64,000 bases of DNA from Cololabis saira (GCF_033807715.1 NC_084609.1:34210850-34274849), one strand, 5' to 3'; counted from the first letter of the stretch, positions 43,268 to 54,772 are shown. Program-made: numbers and translations. The notes: generated by a model from the sequence alone, not told the origin.

Positions 43268-43380
43268 AGCCTAAATTATGGTTCCGCCTTAAATCGACGC
43301 AGAGCCTACGCCGTAGGGTAAGGCGTAGCCTACGCCGTAGGCTCTGCTTTGGTGCGGAACGCGGAACCATAAATCAGCCT
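43268..43380. mobile_element. Palindromic Harbinger-like MITE (113 bp)
   Basis: It opens AGCCTAAATTATGG and closes CCATAAATCAGCCT, with TGA at 43265-43267 and 43381-43383. The central palindrome is CTACGCCGTAGG-rich. It is shorter than the others and the right arm has diverged (TTTGGTGCGG). Confidence 0.83.
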
Positions 43381-43823
43381 TGAGCCGCGTCGAAAACCCC
43401 CTACACATAACCACACCTCGAGCAACAGATCCACGAATCAGGAGTTCTACATGCTCAAACACAGACAATGAGAAAATATGTTTCAGTGTTTTTTTGTCTA
43501 AAAGAAAATAAAGTTTATAATCACTGTGTTACCTTTCTTATCTTCAGGTCCTATCACCGAACCGTAGTTGGGAGAGCTGGTGGTTATTTATAGATTCTGG
43601 CTCGTTGCTGGTAACCAGTGTCGTCTAGGAATCCGGGGAAAGTGAAGGAAAAAGGACGGAGGAAAAATACTGTCTGCACCACCACACATTTATTAAATCC
43701 TTGCAAAGAGCAAAACAAAATATTTGCGGGCGGACACTGAAAGTAACTGAAAAACTTGTAACGGTCTTCCACACGCTCACACCGACATCTCGTCTCTCTC
43801 TCACCTCCGCTGCACCCACTACA

Positions 43824-43846
43824 TCACACACACACACGCACGCACG

Positions 43847-43890
<44 letters not shown>
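43824..43890. repeat. (CA)n microsatellite with CGCA interruptions
   Basis: About 33 dinucleotides with GCAC variants in the left part. The surroundings (43384-43823 and 43891-44988) hold no recognised gene or complete element. The frames there are short and unlike any protein I know. Confidence 0.95.
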
Positions 43891-43894
<4 letters not shown>

Positions 43895-44988
43895 GCCGGT
43901 AACACTCCCCCCACTCTGGATGATGATTATTAAACCCTTAAAATCACTCCAGCACGTTACTTCTAAGGTAAACATAAGACATTATAAATGAAAACATGCC
44001 ACATAGCACCCTTGATTACCACATTCTTAAAATGAGTTCTCTTCTTGTGGCAAAACAATTTCAGGCAAAAGCAATGACCATATAATGTCCATGAAAGCAT
44101 ACTGCATATCCTTCTCATGTCTACAAATGTCTACAAAACATCTCCAGTATATACATACTAAAAAAAATAAAATAAAGGGGTGATGCTTAACAACTTAAAT
44201 CAAATCTGGTGTGACATTACTCTTAAGACAACAGGCTCTAAAAGGGGGTAAATCAGAATAACACCTTGTTTACACATATAAACAAATTAAATGCTCCCTT
44301 TTTGTGCTTGTACATCCATATTGAAATCCCAACAGTAACTTAAATGCGCAGGGTACTGAGACCATAATGTACAGCTAAACAGTGTCCAAATTACTACTCT
44401 AGTAATTTAACTAACTAAACAGGCCCATAAAAATATACAAAATTGTGCAAACTTTACAGAACATTCACAACTCGCAACATTTCTGGAACTCTTTTGTTTT
44501 TTTTCTTTTTACTGGAACTCTTTTTTTTTAACTGAGGAGGGCAGCGATCCACCTACACCCCACCTCAGGACAAGTTGTATCCCAACCGTGTTCAGTGATC
44601 AACCCAGTCACCAAACCTGTCTGGGGATCTGCAACGTCTCTGGGGTTTTGGAATGGGCAAAAAGTTCAGGGGAGGACGATGACTTTGTCCCCTGGCACGA
44701 GATTGAGGTTCAGCCTCATCCAGTTGAGGCTGAGGAGGAAGGTCAGGAGACTGGCTGCAGCCAGGCTGATCTGGTGATGAGGAGTAGAGACCTGGAAGGT
44801 CCACATTGTCCACATGTGAACAATCTTTAAGCTCCCCTCTCTAATCTGATCTTTATCAATTAAAGTTCTCAAATAAGACGTTTATGTCACACTTTGAAAT
44901 GTTTCCTATTTAATATTGAATTAGTTTCCATAAAATGATCAAACTGGAACAATGGATCCCAACCATGCAGAGGTTGAGAGACAATAGA

Positions 44989-45041
44989 GAGGAAGAGGAA
45001 GAGGAAGAGGAAGAGGAAGAGGGAGAGGAAGAGGAAGAGGG
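44989..45041. repeat. (GAGGAA)n microsatellite
   Basis: About nine hexamers. It forces an acidic Glu run in one frame, which has no further support as a gene. Confidence 0.95.
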
Positions 45042-45333
45042 ATTTGACTGTTACACACACAGCTACACAGACATACACGTCTGCTCAGTCACCTCCATAC
45101 TCACTCTACAGTTTCGGGGGACAGATAATCGCGGTAGTGTAGCTTTGATTCAGTCCCAGGGACCCGAAATGGTTTCTGCTTATGTCTCTGCCTGTTCTCT
45201 GTTTGTTTGTTTTTTCTCTTACAGATCTCCAAGGCTTGTGTGCTCGTTGTGGGTTTCCCTGTGCTTTTTGCGTGTTAGACTAGCAGCAGATGTGACCCCT
45301 CAGCCCCTCTCCCCTTCACAAAAAAAATAAATA
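45042..45333 (+). mobile_element. 5'-truncated L1-type 3' UTR
   Basis: The succession of a CA-rich start, TTACAGATCTCCAAGGCTTG and TTAGACTAGCAGCAGATGTG, and a terminal AAAAAAAATAAATA corresponds to the same order in the 3' UTR of LINE copy B at about 32100-32410. Similarity is moderate, so this is a related and not identical family. Confidence 0.6.
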
Positions 45334-46182
45334 CTTGCGCATTTTGCCACTCATAATTGAGTTCATTTTCATAATGCATTAATTAGCAGTGTAATTAATT
45401 AATCTAATTAACGCGCTAAACTGACAGCCCTAATGCAGTTACCGCCAGGCTGCACACTCACCCGGTGAGCCGCGGGGTGGCTTAACATCTCCCCCTAGAG
45501 TCACTAATAAGTAACTACGACAACAATGAAGTGGTTTCGGTGCGTGATAACGGATAATTTTTGCGAGCACGAGTATATGAGAGCAATATCTGCCCCGATA
45601 CCAGTATCGGTATCGGGGCATCCCTAGTAAAGACTCATTGATACCCAGAAGTTAGATGTTTGGACTGTTGGGTGTGAGTTTGCGAAGATTTGGAAAAATG
45701 GTGAGTTGTTCCAGGAATTGTGTCTTAGCAATCGAGAAAAATTGTAATTTGCTGCGTAAAATCTGCTGGGAGAAAAAGAAAGACTTTAGATCCACCGGCT
45801 ACGTGACATCCAACGCTGCCAGAGAAATAAAGAAATAAAGAATAAATAAAGAAAACGTGTTTCCATGACACTTTGACACTAAACTGGATTATTAGCTGAC
45901 AAAGCACCTCCAGGAAGCGTAAAAAGGTTTATTGGATATTCTGGATGTTTTTGAATTAGTGCCGTCTCCATTACAGGATTTCTGTTTGGATATCTGGGTT
46001 TTCTCCTGAATCTCAAGGTAATGGAAACGCCTGACTGGCATCCTGCAGTTGCGGTCAGCAGCACTCAAAAAGAGCTGAAGACACAAAAGTGGTTTCCGAA
46101 ATCTCTAATGAAAGATAACTGCCACAAAGAGATGTATTATTTTGTTATTTATTCTTTAAAATTGTACGATTATGATCTGTTA
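45334..46182. other. Decayed DNA-transposon ends and unassigned sequence
   Basis: AACTGACAGCCCTA at 45419-45432 and TATCGGGGCATCCCTAG at 45611-45627 resemble termini of two common vertebrate hAT families. No partner ends were found. The rest holds no convincing gene. Confidence 0.4.
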
Positions 46183-46520
46183 ACTGCTGGTCTGGATCTG
46201 GACCCTAGTGGTCAACAGAAGAACTGCAGGTCTGGATCTGGATCCTAGTGGTCAACAGAAGAATTGCAGGTCTGGATCTGGACTCTAGTGGTCATCAGAA
46301 GAACTGCAGGTCTGGATCTGGATCCTAGTGGTCAACAGAAGAACTGCTGGTCTGGATCTGGACCCTAGTGGTCAACAGAAGAACTGCAGGTCTGGATCTG
46401 GACCCTAGTGGTCAACAGAAGAACTGCAGGTCTGGATCTGGATCCTAGTGGTCATCAGAAGAACTGCAGGTCTGGATCTGGATCCTAGGGGTCAACAGAA
46501 GAACTGCAGGTCTGGATCTG
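46183..46520. repeat. 40-bp minisatellite, about 8 copies
   Basis: The unit is AACTGCAGGTCTGGATCTGG plus AYCCTAGTGGTCAACAGAAG. Variants differ at one or two positions. It lies directly upstream of the L2 LINE. Confidence 0.93.
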
Positions 46521-46698
46521 CCTGTTTCCAACATTTTTTATATCATAAATATGTTCCAGTCAAGTTGTACGGAGGCTGACACCAGGACTTGTTCCCCTTT
46601 TGCATCTTTGGACAGTAGTTGGCATCGATGTTGATGGTTGATTTGTACCGTCAGATGGCAGCAACCAGAATGACATTTATCTAAGCGGCTTAAAAGAC

Positions 46699-46893
46699 AT
46701 GTTTAGTCGCATGCTCTCGCTCCGCCGCTGGTTGTCTCAGTGGTGTTCAGAAAACGACGTGGACTTTATTGACAACTGGGAGACATTCTGGGGAAAGCCC
46801 GGTCTGATTAGAAGGGACGGCATTCATCCCACCCGGGATGGTGCAGCTCTTATGTCTAGAAATCTGGCCAATGTTATTAGACACTCCCCCTGA
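46699..46893 (+). pseudogene. L2 LINE ORF1, C-terminal end of SGNH esterase domain
   Basis: It reads [20 protein letters not shown], then [20 protein letters not shown]. The DGIHPT block is the Asp-x-x-His end of SGNH/GDSL hydrolases, which are found in ORF1 of some L2/CR1 LINEs. The nucleophile part is missing, so the copy is 5'-truncated. The stop at 46891 lies 21 nt before the ORF2 Met. Confidence 0.8.
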
Positions 46894-46914
46894 CAATGCA
46901 GGGTCCAGGCCAGG

Positions 46915-49900
46915 ATGCAGAGCTGTAGTTTAACAGGGCTGGAGGCGAGGCTTAGTCAGTTAGAGGTCCGGTTTGGCCAACTAGACCATAGTCCGATAGA
47001 ATCCTCTGCGGACCGGCCCGTAGCAGCTGAGCGTAACCGCTCCCCTGCAGCTCCCCGGCAGCCGGCCAGGCAGGGCAGCTGGGTGACGGTTCGGAGGAAG
47101 GGTAGTCTTAAAGGGCTCACAGAACACCACCACCCGCTTCATGTGTCTAACCGTTTTTCCCCACTCAGCGACACATCTGTTGCTTCTCAAGGACCAACGC
47201 CTGCCAACAAAACTGTAGGATTGCATTATGTAATTAGCGACTCTAAAACTGTAGGATTACATGATATTGGCGACTCTGGCCAGGTGCCTAGCAAAATAGA
47301 AGTGGTTGCAGTTCCCCGCCCTCCAAAAGTTCACCAGGTGCAGCGTTATAGAGGCGTTAACCAAGATAACCTTGTAAAAATTAAAACCAATGTACATTTG
47401 GTACCAATTACAGACCGAAAAATTAGATGCGGACTACTAAATATACGATCATTAAGCTCTAAGTCTCTGTTAGTAAATGATATAATTACAGAGAGCAGGA
47501 GTGATATTTTCTGCTTAACAGAAACATGGTTACAGGAGGAAGAGTATGTTAGTTTGAATGAATCAACTCCGCCCGGCTACTTTAATCATCACATTCCTAG
47601 AAGCACGGGCCGAGGCGGAGGAGTCGCAGCAATTTATAACTCCGGTCTCCAAACAAAAATTGAACCTAAGTGCAACTATAATACATTTGAAAGCCTCATG
47701 CTTGGTCTGAAATTTCCGAGCCGGAAATCAGAGAAGCCAGTTGTGTTAGTGGTAGTGTACCGGCCCCCTGCTGGTGCGTATCTGGAGTTCTTGTCTGAAT
47801 TTTCAGATTTCCTTTCTGGATTATTGATCAGCACAGATAAATTCATCATAGTGGGTGATTTTAACATTCATATGGATGTTGAAAGCGATAATCTTAAATT
47901 AGCCTTCGATTCTCTTCTAGAATCAATGGGTATCTCACAAAAAGTGGATAAACCGACGCACTGTTTTAATCATACTCTCGATCTCGTTCTCACCTACGGT
48001 GTTGAAACTGATGGTCTGTTGGTGTCACCTGTAAACTCCCTTTTATCCGACCATTACTTAATAACGTTTGAATTTAATTTTGTTGATGTTGAAGTGCAAA
48101 ATAGGAGGTATTATTTTAGCAGATGTTTGTCTGATGAAGTTATTGTTAAATTTAGGGAGGCCATTGCTTATCTTACGACAGTGCGAAATAGTGATGTAGT
48201 CGAGGCCAGTGACCTGGGTTCTACCTCTGCAGATGTTGATTTCCTTGCTAGTAACACTGCTGATTTGTTGCATTCAGCTTTAGATGAAGTTGCTCCTTTG
48301 AAAAGGAGGGTTTCTAGCCACAGGAGCTTAACTCCCTGGTATAATTCAGATATCCGCATGTTGAAACAAAACGTGCGTAAAATGGAAAGGAAGTGGTATT
48401 CTTGTAGGTCTGTAGACTCTCATCGTGAATGGAAAGATATTCTAATAGTATATAAAAAAGCCATTCGCAAAGCCAGAACAGCTTATTATTCAACGTTGAT
48501 AGAGGATAACAAAAGTAACCCACGTTTTCTGTTCAGCACTGTAGCCAGGCTGACAAAGAGTCACAACTCTGTTGAGCCGTGCATTCCTGCAGCTCTCAGT
48601 AGTGAGGACTTTATGGGCTTCTTCAACAGTAAAATCGCGAGAATTAGAGAAGAAATCAACCAGCCGGTTGTAGGTGTTTCTTCAGCTTTAGCGACTTCCC
48701 TAGGCTCTGACTTGTCTCTAGACTGTTTTGATCCTATAGACCTCCCTGAGCTGACTTCACTCGTTAATAGAGCTAAGTCAACCACATGTATGTTAGACCC
48801 CATCCCGACTCGACTATTCAAACATATTTTTTCTCTTATTGGTACGACAATACTGGACCAAATTAACTTATCCCTAAGTTTAGGATATGTACCACAGGTT
48901 TTCAAAGTCGCAGTAATTAAACCTTTACTTAAAAAACCTTCTCTTGACCCGGACACCTTAGCTAATTATAGACCAATTTCCAACCTTCCATTTGTGTCTA
49001 AAATTCTGGAAAAGGCAGTTTCAAGCCAGTTATGTGACTATTTGTATAGAAATGATCTGTTCGAAGTCTTTCAGTCAGGGTTCAGAATGCATCATAGCAC
49101 AGAGACAGCACTTGTTCGAGTCACGAATGACCTCCTTATGGCCTCAGATAAGGGATTAGTGTCCATACTGGTTCTACTGGACCTCAGTGCTGCTTTTGAC
49201 ACTATAGATCATGGCATTTTACTGCACAGGTTAGAGCATGTTGTTGGGATTAAAGGGACAGCTCTATGTTGGTTTAAATCATACCTATCTGACAGGTTCC
49301 AGTTTGTTCATGTACATGAGGTTTCTTCAGAACAGTCAAGGGTCTGTTATGGTGTTCCGCAGGGTTCAGTGCTAGGGCCAATCTTGTTCAGTTTATACAT
49401 GCAGCCGTTGGGAAGTATAATCCAGAATCACGGCATACACTTTCATTGTTATGCTGATGATACGCAGCTCTATTTGTCTATGAAGCCGGATGAAACAGAA
49501 CCGTTAGTTAAACTTCAGGCATGTCTTAGGGACATCAAGGACTGGATGTCCAGAAATTTCCTGCTTCTAAATTCAGATAAAACAGAGGTTATCATTCTTG
49601 GTCCAGAGCATTTTAGGAAGGGATTAGATGGTGTTGCGATGGCTTCCAGTGCAACTGTGAGAAATCTTGGTGTTATTTTCGATCAGGATTTGTCGTTTAA
49701 ACCATATGTCAATCAGGTTTGTAAAATAGCCTTTTTCCATCTCCGTAATATTGCAAAGATTAGGAAAATCCTCTCACAGAGTGATGCAGAAAAACTAGTT
49801 CATGCGTTTGTATCTTCTAGACTAGATTACTGTAATGTGTTGTTAGCAGGATGTCCAAGTAATTTGCTGAATAGGCTCCAGCTGATCCAAAATGCAGCAG

Positions 49901-50271
49901 CACGAGTACTGACAGGAATTAGCAGGAGAGACCACGTCTCTCCAGTGTTAGCGTCGCTCCATTGGTTACCCGTAAAATTCAGAATCCAATTTAAAATTGT
50001 ATTACTTGCGTACAAAGCCCAAAACGGCTTAGCTCCGCATTATTTGCAAGACCTGATAGTGCCTTATGTTCCTGTCAGAGCTCTCCGTTCTCAGAGTGCA
50101 GGTTTACTTGTAGTTCCTAGAGTATCTAAATGTAGATTTGGAGGGCGGGCGTTCTGCTATCAGGCGCCACTACTATGGAACCAACTTCCAATCTGGGTTA
50201 AGGGGGCTGACACCACCTCCACCTTTAAAACTAAACTTAAAACATTTCTGTTTAGTAAAGCCTATAGTTAG
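46915..50271 (+). CDS. L2 LINE ORF2: endonuclease plus reverse transcriptase, intact
   Basis: 1118 codons without interruption. An N-terminal coil (LEARLSQLEVRFGQLD) is followed by the endonuclease (GLLNIRSLSSKS, IFCLTETWLQ, FIIVGDFNIHMD, LLSDHYLITF). The reverse transcriptase shows NYRPISNLPFVSKILEK, VFQSGFRMHHSTETAL, LLDLSAAFDTIDHGIL, GVPQGSVLGPILFSLY and CYADDTQLYLSM. The C-terminus has SRLDYCNVLLAG and ASLHWLPVKFRIQFK. All catalytic residues are visible. The 3' UTR (50272-50875) carries the (GAATT)n tail. ORF2 is coding-competent, but ORF1 is truncated in this copy. Confidence 0.95.
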   Translation: MQSCSLTGLEARLSQLEVRFGQLDHSPIESSADRPVAAERNRSPAAPRQPARQGSWVTVRRKGSLKGLTEHHHPLHVSNRFSPLSDTSVASQGPTPANKTVGLHYVISDSKTVGLHDIGDSGQVPSKIEVVAVPRPPKVHQVQRYRGVNQDNLVKIKTNVHLVPITDRKIRCGLLNIRSLSSKSLLVNDIITESRSDIFCLTETWLQEEEYVSLNESTPPGYFNHHIPRSTGRGGGVAAIYNSGLQTKIEPKCNYNTFESLMLGLKFPSRKSEKPVVLVVVYRPPAGAYLEFLSEFSDFLSGLLISTDKFIIVGDFNIHMDVESDNLKLAFDSLLESMGISQKVDKPTHCFNHTLDLVLTYGVETDGLLVSPVNSLLSDHYLITFEFNFVDVEVQNRRYYFSRCLSDEVIVKFREAIAYLTTVRNSDVVEASDLGSTSADVDFLASNTADLLHSALDEVAPLKRRVSSHRSLTPWYNSDIRMLKQNVRKMERKWYSCRSVDSHREWKDILIVYKKAIRKARTAYYSTLIEDNKSNPRFLFSTVARLTKSHNSVEPCIPAALSSEDFMGFFNSKIARIREEINQPVVGVSSALATSLGSDLSLDCFDPIDLPELTSLVNRAKSTTCMLDPIPTRLFKHIFSLIGTTILDQINLSLSLGYVPQVFKVAVIKPLLKKPSLDPDTLANYRPISNLPFVSKILEKAVSSQLCDYLYRNDLFEVFQSGFRMHHSTETALVRVTNDLLMASDKGLVSILVLLDLSAAFDTIDHGILLHRLEHVVGIKGTALCWFKSYLSDRFQFVHVHEVSSEQSRVCYGVPQGSVLGPILFSLYMQPLGSIIQNHGIHFHCYADDTQLYLSMKPDETEPLVKLQACLRDIKDWMSRNFLLLNSDKTEVIILGPEHFRKGLDGVAMASSATVRNLGVIFDQDLSFKPYVNQVCKIAFFHLRNIAKIRKILSQSDAEKLVHAFVSSRLDYCNVLLAGCPSNLLNRLQLIQNAAARVLTGISRRDHVSPVLASLHWLPVKFRIQFKIVLLAYKAQNGLAPHYLQDLIVPYVPVRALRSQSAGLLVVPRVSKCRFGGRAFCYQAPLLWNQLPIWVKGADTTSTFKTKLKTFLFSKAYS

Positions 50272-50875
50272 TGTTTAGTAAACCTCTAGCTGGTGTTGGT
50301 AAATCTCTAGGTAGTGTAAACTTTAGTGTCAGAGTCGCTCCTGTGGTTTCTTGTGCTGGCCCCCCCTTCTCCTCCCTTTTCTCTCTTTTGTCCATGTTGC
50401 AGCATCCTTTGCCGGACACCGGAACCTGCAGGTGGTCGTGGGTGGCTTGTAGCTTGCATTACGGAGCACAAGTCTTTCTCCGACCCTGCACCCCAACCTG
50501 GGACTTGCTGATTGGGCCGGAGCTTCGGGAGCTGCGTGCTGGCCTGCGGTCCCCACCCCTGGTCATCCCGTTGCTGCTTCCACCTGCCTGCTGTGCTGTT
50601 GCCGTCCCTGACCCACCAGTCTGGCCCTCGGCAGGAGGGTCCCCCCTGATGAGCCTGGTCCTGCTCAAGGTTTCTTCCCTCCTAAAGGGGAGTTTTTCCT
50701 TGCCACTGTTTGGCTTAAGGTTTTTCTCCCACTAGGGGAGTTTTTACCTGCCATTGTTTATGTAATAACTGCTCGGGGGTCATGTTCTGGGTATGGGTCT
50801 CTGTAAAGCGTCTAGAGACAACTCTGTTGTATTAGACGCTATATAAATAAAATTGAATTGAATTGAATTGAACAA
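50272..50875 (+). mobile_element. L2 LINE 3' UTR with (GAATT)n tail
   Basis: It contains the landmarks CGGAGCTTCGGGAGCTGCG, CCTAAAGGGGAGTTTTTCC and GACGCTATATAAATAAA, shared with 34200-34730, 54060-54530 and, in reverse, 57604-57834 plus 58411-58870. This copy lacks a 5' extension (about 200 bp with GGCCTATGCTGCAGGGGG) found in the copies at 53.8 and 58.7 kb. Confidence 0.9.
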
Positions 50876-50993
50876 ACCAACACTCATGTGATGCCATCCT
50901 AAACACTTTAATATTATTCAGTAATCCACAAAACCACCTCCCTGAGCTGCAGTCTGCACTCTAGATGCTGAGACAGCTTTTGATGGAGGAAAA

Positions 50994-52704
50994 TCTGAAT
51001 CAGAATCAGAATCAGAATCAGAAAAGGGTTTATTGCCAAGTTTGTTAACACACACAAGGAATTTGTTGTGGTGATTGGTGCAATACAATACAAATATAAA
51101 AACAAATATATAAGAGATAAAATAAAATGTATAAACAGAAATGTACATTATGAGGTTTTTAAAGTGCAGGATATGAGTCTGTACAAAAGTTACAGGATTG
51201 GAATATTTACTTTAATGTAACGTAGAGTGGGATGGGGCGGCAGTCCGTAGTAGTCGGGGGGGAGGGGGGACCGGGGCCTTGTTGACGAGGACAGCTGCAG
51301 ACGGGAAAAAACTGTTCTTGTGGCGTGAGGTTTTGGTCCTGGTGGACCGCAGCCTCCTGCCAGAGGGAAGAGTCTGAAACAGTTTGTGTCCGGGGTGGGA
51401 GGGATCTGCTGCAATCTTTCCTGCACGCTTCAGGGTCCTGGAGGCTCCAGGTCCTGGAGGGATGGAAGATTGCAGCCATCACCTTCTCTGCAGAGCGGAT
51501 GATACGCTGCAGCCTGCTCCTGTCCTTTACAGTGGCAGCAGCGTACCAGATGGTGATGGAGGAGGTGAGGATGGACTCAATGATGGCCGTGTAGAACTGC
51601 ACCATCATTGTCTTTGGCAGGTTGAATTTCTTCAGCTGCCGCAGGAAGTACATCCTCTGCTGGGCTTTTTTGGTGAGGGAGGTGATGTTCAGCTCCCACT
51701 TGAGGTCCTGGGATATGATGGTCCCCAGGAAGTGGAAGGAGTCCACAGTGTCTGCTGGGGAGTCACACAGGGTGAGGGGGGCAGTTGAGGCTGCGTTCCT
51801 CCTGTAGTCCACTATCATCTCCACTGTCTTTAGAGCGTTGAGCTGTAGATTGTTCTGACCTCACCAGGTCACCAGCTGGTCCACCTCCCACCTGTAGGCG
51901 GACTCATCACCATCAGAGATGAGTCCAATGAGGGTGGTGTCGTCCACAAACTTCAGGAGCTTGACAGACTGATGACTGGAGGTGCAGCTGTTGGTGTACA
52001 GGGAGAAGAGTAGAGGAGAGAGAACGCAGCCTTGAGGGGATCCTGTGCTGATGGTCCGAGGGTCAGAGACATGTTTCCCCAGCTTCACCCACTGCTTCCT
52101 GTCAGACAGGAAGTCAGTGATCCACCTGCAGGCGGAGTCAGGCACGTTCAGCTGGGAGAGCTTGTCCTGGAGCAGAGATGGGATGATCGTGTTGAAAGCA
52201 GAGCTGAAGTCCACAAACAGGATCCTGGCGTAGGTTCCTGTGGAGTCCAGGTGCTGGAGGATGAAGTGCAGGGCCATGTTTACAGCATCGTCTACAGACC
52301 TGTTGGCTCTGTAGGCGAACTGCAGGGGATCCAGTAGTGGGTCGGTGATTTTCTTGAGGTGTGGCAGCACAAGGCGCTCAAAAGACTTCATGACCACAGA
52401 GGTCAGGGCGACGGGCCTGTAGTCATTGAGTCCTGTGGTCCTTGGTTTTTTGGGGACAGGTATGATGGTGGAGGTTTTGAAGCAGGCAGGCATGTCTCCA
52501 GGAAGGTGTTGAAGATGTCCGTGAACAGCGGAGACAGCTGATCGGCACAGTGCTCAGGGTGGATGGGGAGACAGAGTCCGGTCCTGCTGCTTTGCGGGGG
52601 TTCAGTCTTTTGAATATCTTATTAACGTCCCTCTCCAGGATAGATGCTGCGTTCCATTTGTCCTCGGAAGTCGGAATTTCCGAGTTCCGAGTCGGTATTT
52701 TCAA
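50994..52704 (-). pseudogene. Rex1-like LINE reverse transcriptase
   Basis: On the minus strand it reads [88 protein letters not shown] and [13 protein letters not shown]. After a single in-frame TGA at about 51858-51860 the same frame continues (MEMIVDYRRN, FHFLGTIISQDLKWELNI, AAQQRMYFLRQLKK-like). A frame break near 52490 separates the N-terminal part. The 3' end carries a TCTGAT hexamer repeat at about 50995-51020. The motif C Ala is Val (FVDD). Confidence 0.85.
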
Positions 52705-53030
52705 CTGGAACGCCCCTCGAAGTGGGATTTCCTACTTGGAAAGTCAGAGAATCTTCACCACCCCCGAGTTAACATTCCAAGATGGCTGCCCCGGCTGTAA
52801 ACAGTAAGTACTCTGTAATAATTCGTAGCACTTCTGTCTAGTTTTGGTCACACTAAATCAGTCGTATACAAGTATTGTTCGGCATATATATGCTGCTATA
52901 GTGTAATTTACATTTTTCATGTGGTATATGCGAACTACAAACTTGTTTTCCGACTTTGTAACTGGAACGCTGATAACTCGGCTGTGACGCCATTCCCAGT
53001 TCCGACTTCCGAGGTAAATGGAAAGCAGCA
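52645..53030. mobile_element. MITE with about 30-bp TIRs in the Rex1 LINE
   Basis: The left end TGCTGCGTTCCATTTG and right end (reverse) TGCTGCTTTCCATTTACC extend into a shared CCTCGGAAGTCGGAA. The only flank match is a weak AGA triplet. It has no coding capacity. Confidence 0.75.
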
Positions 53031-53400
53031 AGAGAGGGGCGCCTCAGTGGTGTGGGGGGATGAGGATGGGGCCTCTGGGGTGTGAAGTGGTGGAGAGAAT
53101 CCAGCCCCTGCTGGGGAGGGGGGGGGGGGGGTGCTGTTGGAGGGATGGAACTGGGGAATGCGAATGCAGTCGTTTACCTCTCCTCCTGCGCTTCACTGCG
53201 TGAACAAAGGTGAGCGCACCTTTGACCAGAATGTCCAATAATTCCACTGAAGGTAAGAGAAAGGTGGGAAATAAATCCGCTGGAGTTGTTCCCCTAATGT
53301 TCATAAGCTCTTTTCTGGTGAAAGAGTTCCGGGTTATTTAACAAAACGAGACAAAGTAACACGCACCAAATCACCGTGGCTGCCATCCTCTGCGGTGCCA
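53031..53400 (-). other. Possible 5' part of the Rex1-like LINE
   Basis: On the minus strand KRRRRGKRLHSHSP resembles a basic LINE ORF beginning, but support is weak. A G-run of about 13-15 lies at 53117-53131. An AT-rich tandem tract (AAATATATAAATAATTTTAT) lies to its right at 53410-53470. Confidence 0.35.
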
Positions 53401-53506
53401 AGTTTTTTTTTATAAATATATAAATAATTTTATAAATATATAAATAATTTTAATAATATATAAATAACTAAAGATAAATAAATAAATACAATTATAATAA
53501 TAAAAT

Positions 53507-54533
53507 ATGATAAAAATAGTGAGAAGCATGTCGGACTCCGTAGGTTTCTCTGGTCCCCTCCCCAATCTGACCAGCGAAGACATGTTTAGCCGCATGCTCT
53601 CGCTCCGTCGCTGGTTGTATCGGTGGTGTTCAGAAAACAACGTTGCCTTTATTGACAATTGGGAGACGTTCTGGGGAAAGCCCGGTCTGATTAGAAGAGA
53701 CGGCATTCATCCCACCAGGGTTGGTGCTGCTCTTGTCTCTAGTAATTTGGCCAGTTTTATTAGACACTCCCCCTGACAATGCAGGGTCCAGGCCAGGATG
53801 CAGAGCTGCAGCTATAGAACAAGACTATAATAGTTAGTCTCAAATATAGCTTGGTGGTAGATATGCTGCTATAGGCCTATGCTGCAGGGGGGCACCGACA
53901 TGATCCGCTGGGCGGTGCCTCTCACCCTTCTTCTCCTCTCCTTTTCCCTTCCTCTCTTCTCCATTTCCATTTTTATTTATTATAAATATCTCATAGCTAT
54001 CGTTTTTGTCCATCGGTCCTGTAGTTTCTTGTGCTGGCCCCCCTTTTTTTTCTCTTTTGTGCATGTTTGCAGGCCGGAGCCTCGGGAGCTGCGTTCTGGC
54101 CTGCGGTCCCGGTCCCCCCCCATCCCCGGTCATCCTGTTGCTGCTTCCACCTGCCTGCGCCAACACCCCCCCTCTGGTCATCCCGCTGCTGCTTCCACCT
54201 GCCTGCCCCCCCCCCCCCCTCTGGTCATCCCGCTGCTGCTTCCACCTGCCTGCTGTGTGCTGCTGACGTCGGCAGGAGGGTCCCCCCTTATGAGCCTGGT
54301 CCTGCTCAGTGTTTCTTCCCTCCTAAAGGGGAGTTTTTCCTTGCCACTGTTTGGCTTAATGTTTTTCTCCCACTATGGGAGTTTTTACCTGCCATTGTTT
54401 ATGTAATAATTGCTCTGGGGTTTATGTTTATGTTTATGCTCATGTTCTGGATCTCTGGAAAGCGTCTAGAGACAACATCTGTTGTATTAGACGCTATATA
54501 AATAAAATTGAATTGAATTGAATTGAATTGCCT
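53507..54533 (+). mobile_element. L2 deletion derivative: ORF1 end joined to 3' UTR
   Basis: The esterase end ([37 protein letters not shown]) is followed, after the same CAGGGTCCAGGCCAGGATGC spacer as the intact L2, directly by 3' UTR sequence. The whole 3.4-kb ORF2 is missing. It ends in GAATT repeats at 54533. It must have moved, if at all, with enzymes from intact L2 copies. Confidence 0.85.
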
Positions 54534-54606
54534 GAAAAGAGAAACATTGTATTAAAGATACAATAATGGTATCACTGACAGGTTGTTCTGCACATCATGT
54601 CTTTAC

Positions 54607-54695
54607 CTCAATTTTAAGTTTTAAATATTCCATCTCCAGATCAGCCTTGGCTATCTGGCGCTGCAGATGGACCTGTAGAGTTCCTTTGCCGACAT
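54607..54695 (-). pseudogene. Harbinger-type Myb/SANT-like gene, exon 5
   Basis: It reads DVGKGTLQVHLQRQIAKADL, then EMEYLKLKIE, the C-terminal helical segment typical of Myb-like proteins encoded beside PIF/Harbinger transposases. The acceptor TTATTTCAG precedes it and the donor GTAAAG follows at 54606. No later exon was found; L2 sequence lies beyond. Confidence 0.72.
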
Positions 54696-54772
54696 CTGAA
54701 ATAACAAAGCAGCCGTGTTCAGCATTTGATGGAGTTTGGCCCATTTACGCATAAACTATGATTATTTCTTAC

